Shown piece after piece: positions 1-4,991 of a stretch of DNA of 5,801 nucleotides; the first letter of the stretch is position 1, and every line of letters begins with the position of its first letter. Source of the stretch: Planctomycetota bacterium (GTDB lineage Bacteria > Planctomycetota > Phycisphaerae > FEN-1346); the NCBI GenBank assembly GCA_026387055.1, contig JAPLML010000622.1, forward strand, positions 1-5,801, read 5' to 3'. The notes below the pieces were generated by a model that was not told the origin of the DNA, searched no databases, and saw nothing but the letters and a program-made list of their open reading frames with translations. Both the position numbers and the translations under genes were made by a program.

Positions 1-359
1 TCGTCATCAGTCTGCCGAAGATGAAGACGCACGTTGCCACGCTCGTCACCGGCGGCGTCGAAGATCCCTGCCGCGCGCGCGGCCTGCTCGTTCGAGCCGT
101 AGGCCCGCATGCCGGAGTTGTCGCCGACGAGGATGCGGCCGGCGCGGCGGCGCCGGAGCGCGGCCACCGTCGCGCGGACGAGGCTGGGGTGCGTGTTGAC
201 GTGGCGCTCGGGCGCCATCGCGCCGAGGATGTTGGGCTTGACGAGAACCGTGCGGCCTTCGACCGGCGGACCGTGCTCCTCGAACGCCCGCTCCACCGTC
301 TCCTCGACGTGCTCGTTATCGGCCGGGTAGATGCTGACGCGCGGGGCGCTCACGCTCAC
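1..359 (-). CDS. DUF362 family protein, N-terminal part (runs off window)
   Basis: This is the first 119 codons of a DUF362 protein; the rest lies beyond base 1. The family match rests on the run VLVKPNILG at residues 38-46, NTHPSLVRATVAALRR at 55-70 and RILVGDNSG at 75-83, which have the usual DUF362 layout: a lysine-proline-asparagine strand, a T/N-H-P helix start, and a VGD-S/N-x-G turn. Many family members carry a ferredoxin-like 4Fe-4S segment nearer the C terminus, but that part is not in the window, so a redox role cannot be confirmed. The start is GTG at 359, whose GTGA overlaps the TGA stop of the methyltransferase, implying translational coupling. A second in-frame GTG at 353 is an alternative. 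The last visible residues (about 105-119) look less typical of the family than the rest. Biochemical function is unknown. Confidence 0.82.
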   Translation of the reverse strand, partial: MSVSAPRVSIYPADNEHVEETVERAFEEHGPPVEGRTVLVKPNILGAMAPERHVNTHPSLVRATVAALRRRRAGRILVGDNSGMRAYGSNEQAARAAGIFDAAGDERGNVRLHLRQTDD

Positions 360-1393
360 CTCACGACGAAGTAGCCGTGGCCGACCATGTCGAACACTTT
401 TTCCTCGACGATCGCGAGGCCCGCGGCGGCGATCATCGCCCGCCACCGCTCGGCCGTTGTGATCACCTGGTTCGTCAGGTCGTGGTACAGGTGGTGCTCA
501 AGGAAGGCGGTGGGCGAGCGGCGGAGCTTCTCGTGCGGCTGCTTGCAGAACTCGCCCACGTACAGCAGCGCGCGGGGGAACCAGCCCCGCAACTGCCGCA
601 GCAGCCCGATGATCTTCTCCTCGCCCTCCGAGAGGTACTCGTGATACGTGTCGACGGCGGTGACGGCGTCGACCTCGGGGTGCTCCCGGGCGATGGCCGC
701 GAGGTCGAACATGTCGGCCTCGTGGACCTCGAGGCGGCCGCGATGGGGACACGCGGCGAGGACTTCGCGGGCGTAGACCACGGTCGGCGCATCCACGTCG
801 ACGCCGATGCAGCGGACCGACGGCACGGCCTCGGCGAGGAACAGGAGGAACGCCAGGTCGCCGCACCCCAGGTCGAGCACCACGCGCCCGCCGTGGCGGC
901 GGACCATGTCGGCCAGCACGGGGTACGGGAGCGTGCGGCAGAGCTGCCCGCTGCCGCGGCCGACGTACTTGCCCCGGCGCTCGACGTCGCGCCCGTAGCG
1001 GGCCTGGCCCGTGAGCAGGTCGCGGAGCTTCGCAAAGATCGGCTCATACGCATACGTAAGCTCGAAGAAGCCGCGCGGCTCCGCCATGAGCCGCAGGAGC
1101 TTCAGCAGCGGCCGCACCTGCCCGCCCTCGACGCGCACGAGGCCCACGCCGTCGAGGTAAGTGAGGATGCTCTCCAGGACGCGGCGGTCCAGCCGCCCGC
1201 CGGCCCGAAGGGCGTCAACCGCCGCGCCGCCGGGGGCGAGGATGCGATCCAGCGCTCCCGTTTCCAAGAGCGCCCACAGGCACGAGCAGACGGCGTAGCC
1301 GCGGACATGCGGCAGGGCCTCGTCGAACCGCCTCTTGACGCGGACGGCCTTCGCGAGACCCAGGAGGCGGATGATCTCGAGCGCCTGGTTCAT
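356..1393 (-). CDS. class I SAM-dependent methyltransferase with N-terminal winged-helix-like domain
   Basis: A 345-residue protein. Residues about 30-100 (WALLETGALDRIL, then RRVLESILTYLDGVGLVRVEGGQVR) look like the helical/winged-helix dimerisation domain found before the catalytic domain of many small-molecule O- and C-methyltransferases. The Rossmann catalytic domain follows. Motif I is VVLDLGCGD at 171-179, the acidic end of strand beta2 is IGVDVD at 196-201, and a VHEADMFD segment at 223-230 should contact the adenine. A TYHEYLSEGEEKI stretch at 249-261 lies after strand beta4, and the protein ends GHGYFVVR. The start at 1393 is preferred because AGGGGGA lies 7 bases upstream and the ATGA overlaps the DUF1638 stop. 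The frame stays open far upstream, but only as a shadow of DUF1638. The 3' end overlaps the DUF362 start by four bases. The residues do not show the methyl acceptor; its two partners are of unknown function. Confidence 0.88.
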   Translation of the reverse strand: MNQALEIIRLLGLAKAVRVKRRFDEALPHVRGYAVCSCLWALLETGALDRILAPGGAAVDALRAGGRLDRRVLESILTYLDGVGLVRVEGGQVRPLLKLLRLMAEPRGFFELTYAYEPIFAKLRDLLTGQARYGRDVERRGKYVGRGSGQLCRTLPYPVLADMVRRHGGRVVLDLGCGDLAFLLFLAEAVPSVRCIGVDVDAPTVVYAREVLAACPHRGRLEVHEADMFDLAAIAREHPEVDAVTAVDTYHEYLSEGEEKIIGLLRQLRGWFPRALLYVGEFCKQPHEKLRRSPTAFLEHHLYHDLTNQVITTAERWRAMIAAAGLAIVEEKVFDMVGHGYFVVR

Positions 1394-2187
1394 GTGCGTG
1401 TCCCCCTGCGTGTTCGGCGCTGCGCGGCGGCGCGGGCGGCGGGTTCGTCGCACAGCACCGCCTGGTTGTAGCTGGCGCGGACGGCCCGGCCGGGCCGGAC
1501 CGTGAGGAACCGCTCCTCGTCCCAGTTGCCGTCGAGGCCCGCCTGGAGAAGCGCGAGGTCGCCCTTGACCGCCGCGAACCGCCAACCCTTCTCCCGGCAG
1601 ATCTCGCGCACGCGCCTGCGCAGGTGCAGATGGCGGTCGAAGTCTAACTCGATCAGCGTGCCGTGCGAGTAGTTCGTCTCCCACCCGGTCATGAACTCGA
1701 CGAGGTACTTCGCATTCTCCTCGCCGTACTTGGCGATGAGTTCGGCGTAGTCGCCGCGCCGGTAGGTCGGCCCCAGGCCGCTGTTCTGGCGCGGCTCGAT
1801 CCGCTCGCCTTCCTTCTGCCGGCACTCCAGCCACCCGCTCGAGAACCAGTACGTCCCGGGCCGCTCGGCAAAGAGCCTGGCGTACCGTTCCTTCGAGCCC
1901 AGGAGGAGCGTGATGCAGTCGTGCGCCCGCGGCACAATCATCGGAATCCGCCCGGCGCGAACGCCCGCGAGGCTGTTGTTGCAGAGGCCGTAACCCAGGA
2001 GCAGCGCATCGTAGCGGTCCGGCCCGGCGGCGCCGATCATCTCCTGGAGCCGGCCGCGGCACAGGTCGCTGTTATCGTGGAGGCCCTGCGGCATCAGGGC
2101 GATGTCGACGGCGTGCCGGGCCCGCGCCGCGCACCAGTACAATTCGCGGGCGACGACTTCGCAGGCGACGACTTTCAGACGCATCAT
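1390..2187 (-). CDS. DUF1638 domain-containing protein
   Basis: A 265-residue protein recognised as DUF1638 from the run LMPQGLHDN at residues 31-39, YDALLLGYGLCNNSLAG at 59-75, and PRAHDCITLLLGSKERY at 86-102, followed by GTYWFSSGWLE at 111-121. The function is unknown. From memory, family members often occur in anaerobes near corrinoid-linked methyl-transfer genes; nothing in this window confirms that link. Conserved-looking Cys9, Cys69 and His89-Asp-Cys91 could form a metal or cofactor site, which is inference. Two adjacent ATG codons (2187 and 2184) are possible starts. 2187 is chosen because GGGGA stands 8 bases upstream; a further in-frame start at 2223 would add residues unlike the family. 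No signal peptide or membrane segment is seen, so it is probably cytoplasmic. The stop overlaps the methyltransferase ATG as ATGA. The last about 20 residues are Arg/Ala-rich and probably unstructured. Confidence 0.87.
   Translation of the reverse strand: MMRLKVVACEVVARELYWCAARARHAVDIALMPQGLHDNSDLCRGRLQEMIGAAGPDRYDALLLGYGLCNNSLAGVRAGRIPMIVPRAHDCITLLLGSKERYARLFAERPGTYWFSSGWLECRQKEGERIEPRQNSGLGPTYRRGDYAELIAKYGEENAKYLVEFMTGWETNYSHGTLIELDFDRHLHLRRRVREICREKGWRFAAVKGDLALLQAGLDGNWDEERFLTVRPGRAVRASYNQAVLCDEPAARAAAQRRTRRGTRT
1401..1407 (-). promoter_or_regulatory. ribosome binding site of the methyltransferase
   Basis: On the minus strand the sequence AGGGGGA stands 7 bases before the ATG at 1393. 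It lies inside the last codons of the DUF1638 gene. It fixes the methyltransferase start at 1393 rather than any upstream codon in the same open frame. Confidence 0.6.
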
Positions 2188-2195
2188 AGCGGAAG

Positions 2196-2200
2196 TCCCC
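2196..2200 (-). promoter_or_regulatory. probable ribosome binding site of the DUF1638 gene
   Basis: GGGGA on the minus strand lies 8 bases before the ATG at 2187. It is a partial match to the Shine-Dalgarno consensus and supports 2187 over the upstream in-frame start at 2223. Confidence 0.4.
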
Positions 2201-2230
2201 GTAGTGCGCCAACGCCGATCCACGGTGTGC

Positions 2231-2253
2231 CACGGCCGGCTTGTCCGGCCGTG
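2231..2253. repeat. self-complementary palindromic unit, type A
   Basis: CACGGCCGG (2231-2239) and CCGGCCGTG (2245-2253) are perfect 9-bp arms around the 5-base loop CTTGT. Parts of the same unit recur twice in opposite orientation: 16 bases at 2271-2286 and 23 bases at 2416-2438. The unit can therefore fold on itself or pair with either of the other copies, giving mutually exclusive structures. Confidence 0.65.
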
Positions 2254-2270
2254 CCGCCACGCCGGGAACG

Positions 2271-2286
2271 CGGCCGGACAAGCCGG
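2271..2286. repeat. partial type A copy, inverted
   Basis: Sixteen bases, CGGCCGGACAAGCCGG, are the exact reverse complement of 2236-2251. The 19 bases between the two copies (2252-2270) would form the loop if they pair. This copy lacks the GTGGCACAC end that the copy at 2416-2438 carries. Confidence 0.6.
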
Positions 2287-2304
2287 CGTACGTGTTTAGC
2301 GTGA

Positions 2305-2389
2305 GTGGCACGGTCACGCGCCGTTGCGTGGCCGTGCTTGCCCCCCACGTGACCATGCACGGTCACGCAACGGCGCGTGGCCGTGCCAC
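2305..2389. repeat. 33-bp inverted repeat pair, type B palindromes
   Basis: Bases 2305-2337 and 2357-2389 are inverted copies that match at 31 of 33 positions, separated by a 19-base loop (2338-2356). In plus-strand RNA both differences become G-U wobble pairs, so the stem would be continuous. In minus-strand RNA, the direction of the surrounding genes, they are A-C mismatches. Each arm is also nearly self-complementary: GCACGGTCACGC and GCGTGGCCGTGC at 2308-2319 and 2326-2337 pair with one mismatch. The outer bases (GTGGCACGG and CCGTGCCAC) resemble the ends of the type A unit, but the core differs. Confidence 0.65.
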
Positions 2390-2465
2390 CCGGCAATCTG
2401 GTATGACGCCAAACACGGACAAGCCGGCCGTGGCACACGCACGGGCGCGATCGACCGGACATCCT

Positions 2466-2484
2466 CGTCGCCGTACCGGCGACG
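2466..2484 (-). terminator. short GC-rich hairpin just after the GH3 stop
   Basis: CGTCGCCG (2466-2473) and CGGCGACG (2477-2484) form a perfect 8-bp stem with a 3-base loop. It begins one base after the GH3 TAG stop. No T-run follows in the direction of transcription, so it does not fit a classical intrinsic terminator. It may be a 3' mRNA stabiliser or a weak or Rho-assisted termination site. Confidence 0.35.
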
Positions 2485-2485
2485 G

Positions 2486-4189
2486 CTAGACGCCTTGTTC
2501 CGGCGGGGCGTAGGTCGCCAGCACGGTGAACCGCCGCTCGAAGTCCACCTCGTTCACGAGGAACTTGTGCTTGTACTGTTCCACGCGGCCGCTGCGGGCC
2601 GCGATCTCCCGCTGATCGAACGCCTGCCACGTCCCTGCCGGAACCGTCTTGACGCGAACGCCCCGGAGCCGCTCGCTCCGGCGCTTGGCCTGGTACTCCA
2701 TGTTAAGCTCTCGCAGGGCCAAATCAACCGCCGAAGCGAATTCGCCCCCCCGCGCCGCCGGCGCCTCGTCCTCCTCCACCAGCAGGCTGTAGTACGGCAC
2801 CGCCTCCCACGTCGGCGCGAGGCAGTAGTTGCGGACCTCCAGGCCCAGGCGGGTCACGCACGCGTTCACGGCCGTGACGACCTGGAACTCGGTCAGCTTC
2901 TCGCCGGTCAGATTCGCGATGTGCTGGCCCTTGTTGAGGAACTCGATGACCGGCGCCTGGCCCAGGCGGCCGACCACCTGGACGAGGTCGCCGATGTCGT
3001 AGCGAAACAGGCCGCCGGGCGTGGTCAGAATGAGGAAGTACCGCCGGCCGACGTCGACCTCGTGGGCCAGCAGCGCCGTCGGCTGCGTGCTCCGGATTTC
3101 CTCTTCCGGCACGAACTCGTAGAACGTGCCCGTCACTTCCAGGGCGCCGGCGCTGCCGTGGGTCTGGAGGGGGATGGAGAACCGCCCCTCGGAGGCGATG
3201 AGGCCGATGTCGCGGACGGGCGCATCGCCCCAGTACACCGGCATCTCGCGCAGGTACAGGCTGAGCGTGCCGCCCTTCCACGTGCCGATGAGCGGCAGTT
3301 GCCAGGCGTCCTTCGGATACAGGCGGCCGGAGACGCGGACGGCCGCTTCGAGTTCGCGGGCGCGCTCGGGCATGGGCCGCAGGCGCTCGGCGATGCGGCG
3401 GCGGGGCCCGGCGTCGAGGGCGAGGTCCGGCGAGAGCGTCCCGTCGGTGAGGTCCTTGAGGAGTTCCTCCTTCCGCCGGTCCATCGCCTTGGCGAGGCCC
3501 AGAAGCGTGCTCGGGTTGGCCGTGATCGGCATGACGCGCCTGTTCATGAGGCCCAGCCGGCACGCGAGGTAATACTTCGTGGCGGTGTCGCCGGCGTAGG
3601 CGGCCTCCGGCGGCATGACATAGGCGCGGCGGACCAGGCCGCGCTGGGCGGCCACCGTAAAGCCCGACATCGCCCCGGCCGGAATGCCCGACGGCGTGAG
3701 GCGTTCGTCCATGGGGCTGACGATCTGGAGGATCTTCGCCCCGAAGGCATCCATGTGGTCGTCGAGCGCGTGGCTGCCCCAGACGTGCCAGCCCTCGCGG
3801 TAGCTCTTCAGGGTGGCGTCGGTGACGGGGACGTGCTTGGGCGTGCCCGTCGTGCCGCTCGTCATGGCAAACATATGGAGGCGCGTGCCGCGTGGAAAGA
3901 GCGCCTCGGTCTCGCCGCCCATGACGCGCTCGATGTACGGCTGGGCCTGCTCGTAGCCGGCGATGGGCAGGGCGCGGCGGAGGTCCTCGACGGTGCGGGC
4001 GCCGGCCAGGCCGTACCGGCGGCCGAAGGCGGTCTCGGCGGCCCCCGCCAGCAGCCGCTCCAGCAGCCGCGCCTGCACCTGGGTCGACCGCTTGACGGCC
4101 CACATCCAGGAGAGCACGTGGAGGTTGGCCTCGACGCGCACAGGCGTCCAGAACAGCCGGCGGCATCGGATCCGGAGGGGGGTTTTCAT
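2486..4189 (-). CDS. GH3-family acyl-adenylate-forming enzyme (GH3 auxin-responsive promoter family)
   Basis: A full-length 567-residue member of the GH3 branch of the ANL adenylating superfamily. GH3 enzymes activate a carboxylic acid with ATP to an acyl-AMP and usually transfer it to an amino group; the substrates of bacterial members are largely unknown. The three ATP/AMP motifs are all visible: the phosphate-binding loop TSGTTGTPKHVPVT (residues 110-123), the IASEGRFSIP motif (331-340) and FRYDIGDLVQVVGR (395-408). The family signature GQHIANLTGEKLTE follows at 421-434 and marks the hinge to the small C-terminal domain. QYKHKFLV near 538-545 is a candidate for the C-terminal conserved lysine region. 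No signal peptide is seen; a hydrophobic patch near residues 20-32 is probably structural. The ATG at 4189 overlaps the preceding hydrolase stop as ATGA and has no strong ribosome binding site, consistent with coupling. Its acid substrate may be supplied by the upstream synthase, which is inference. Confidence 0.92.
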   Translation of the reverse strand: MKTPLRIRCRRLFWTPVRVEANLHVLSWMWAVKRSTQVQARLLERLLAGAAETAFGRRYGLAGARTVEDLRRALPIAGYEQAQPYIERVMGGETEALFPRGTRLHMFAMTSGTTGTPKHVPVTDATLKSYREGWHVWGSHALDDHMDAFGAKILQIVSPMDERLTPSGIPAGAMSGFTVAAQRGLVRRAYVMPPEAAYAGDTATKYYLACRLGLMNRRVMPITANPSTLLGLAKAMDRRKEELLKDLTDGTLSPDLALDAGPRRRIAERLRPMPERARELEAAVRVSGRLYPKDAWQLPLIGTWKGGTLSLYLREMPVYWGDAPVRDIGLIASEGRFSIPLQTHGSAGALEVTGTFYEFVPEEEIRSTQPTALLAHEVDVGRRYFLILTTPGGLFRYDIGDLVQVVGRLGQAPVIEFLNKGQHIANLTGEKLTEFQVVTAVNACVTRLGLEVRNYCLAPTWEAVPYYSLLVEEDEAPAARGGEFASAVDLALRELNMEYQAKRRSERLRGVRVKTVPAGTWQAFDQREIAARSGRVEQYKHKFLVNEVDFERRFTVLATYAPPEQGV

Positions 4190-4921
4190 GGCAGGCCGCC
4201 GGCGGCGGGCGGCTCGGCGGGAAGGTGCCGGTCGAAAAAGCCCGTAATCTTATGGGCATACGTCTTCGGATCCGTCGCCACGGCCTGGTTGTGCTTGGCG
4301 TCGGCGCAGATCCAGAGCTCCTTGGGTCCGGCCTTCAGGTCGTAGAGCACCTGGGTCCATTCGGGCCGCACGTAGGCGTCGCGGCCGCCCTGGATGAAGA
4401 GGATGGGCACGGCCTCCAGTCTCCCGAGGGCCCGCCGCGTGCTCGGGAACCGGCACCGGCACTTCAGCTCCACGTAGAACAGAAGCAGAACCCGGAAGAA
4501 GCGGTAGACCGCCATCGTGCGGGTGGCGCGGGCCACGTCGACCCGCGCGAAGACCTGGACCCACCGCTTCATCAGCTCGTCGATGCTGTGGTCGGTCGAG
4601 AAGACGCCGTCGACAACGAGGCACCGGATGGCCGGGTTCAGGGCGGCCCGGCGGCCGGTCGATGAACATGCCGCGCAGACTCCGGCCCTCGAGGTTCGGA
4701 AACGTCACGATCTCGCCCTCGGGCAGCGTGAAGTCCTGGAGGTTCGACGTCACAGGCAGCGGCGTGTCGAGAAACAGGTTGACGGCCAGCCGCAGGTACT
4801 TCGCGAGCATCGCGAGGACCAGGATCGCCACCAGGACGATCGCCGCGACGATGAGGACGGCGAGCCAGTGGTCGCCGAGGCCGTCGGTGGTGCTCCCAGG
4901 CGCGTCGGCCGCCAACAGCAT
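4186..4921 (-). pseudogene. alpha/beta hydrolase, internally deleted and frameshifted
   Basis: The two ends of one membrane-anchored alpha/beta hydrolase lie in different frames. The N-terminal part starts at ATG 4921: a short N-terminus, a membrane segment at residues about 19-40 (LAVLIVAAIVLVAILVLAML), then GEIVTFPNLEGRSLRGMFIDRPPGR up to about base 4643. That frame then reads into unrelated Arg/Pro-rich sequence and stops at 4250. The C-terminal part is in another frame, from about 4647 (AALNPAIRCLVVDGVFSTDHS) to the stop at 4186. It includes IQGGRDAYVRPEW with the probable catalytic Asp (4378-4380) and ADAKHNQAV with the probable catalytic His (4291-4293). The section that should carry the oxyanion strand, the RGHG-like turn and the GxSxG nucleophile elbow is absent from every frame, some 70-90 codons judging from related folds. 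As written the gene cannot make an active hydrolase. The first ATG in the C-terminal frame is at 4572. A real deletion or an assembly collapse are both possible. Confidence 0.75.
4636..4657 (-). other. deletion junction inside the hydrolase gene
   Basis: The N-terminal coding frame is sensible up to about 4643-4649 (IDRPPGR) and the C-terminal frame becomes sensible from about 4647 (AALNP). The two meet in a GC-only stretch containing GGGCGGCCCGGCGGCCGG. Such short repeats are typical break points for deletion between microhomologies, and also for misassembly. Confidence 0.6.
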
Positions 4922-4991
4922 CGTTGCCTGGAAAGCAGGAACCAAGAGAGGCGCCCTCCGCACAATGGGACCTGCTCGGCGGTGAGCCGTG

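Larger units (their letters stand above)
2225..2438. repeat. 214-bp element bounded by 23-bp perfect inverted repeats
   Basis: Bases 2225-2247 (beginning GTGTGCCACGG, ending CTTGTCCG) are the exact reverse complement of 2416-2438 (beginning CGGACAAG, ending GGCACAC). The match stops sharply at both edges: 2224/2439 and 2248/2415 do not pair. The 168 bases between them contain the second palindrome pair at 2305-2389 and a third partial copy at 2271-2286. The arrangement resembles a miniature inverted-repeat element or a bacterial interspersed mosaic element built from palindromic units. No flanking target-site duplication was recognised and there is no transposase, so mobility is only a possibility. 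Confidence 0.6.
2188..2485. other. non-coding gap filled with palindromic repeats
   Basis: This 298-base stretch between the GH3 stop and the DUF1638 start holds no credible gene. Open frames cross it on both strands, but they only translate the palindromes into repeated Arg/His/Gly/Ala strings. It contains three copies of a GGCCGGCTTGTCC-type palindromic unit, two copies of a second palindromic unit, and one short hairpin right after the GH3 stop. No clear -10/-35 promoter was found. As all genes run through it in the same direction, it may be a transcribed spacer shaping the mRNA, a boundary between two operons, or a site where small non-autonomous repeats have landed. Confidence 0.75.

Noticed and set aside
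377..1471. 364-codon open frame on the plus strand opposite the methyltransferase
   Set aside because: It is a shadow of the methyltransferase and the end of DUF1638; no motif, low-complexity composition.
1394..2062. N-terminal extension of the methyltransferase frame up to 2062
   Set aside because: The extra 223 residues are DUF1638 read in the wrong frame; a ribosome binding site and the ATGA overlap set the start at 1393.
2305..2389. Integron attC site
   Set aside because: The inverted repeat lacks the expected RYYYAAC/GTTRRRY core sites at its ends, and no integrase or cassette structure is present.
2225..2438. CRISPR array
   Set aside because: The repeats are inverted palindromes, irregularly spaced and of two kinds; there are no equal-length spacers in direct orientation and no cas genes.
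2184..2630. 148-codon minus-strand open frame across the palindromic gap
   Set aside because: It is made of translated palindromes with repeated HGRLVR-like strings and overlaps the GH3 end in another frame.
2724..4259. 511-codon minus-strand frame overlapping GH3
   Set aside because: Pro/Arg-rich out-of-frame reading of GH3 with no recognisable domain.
2324..4345. 673-codon open frame on the plus strand opposite GH3
   Set aside because: It is antisense to a clear full-length GH3 gene, its translation matches no family, and its Ala/Arg/Gly/His-rich make-up is typical of GC-rich shadow frames.
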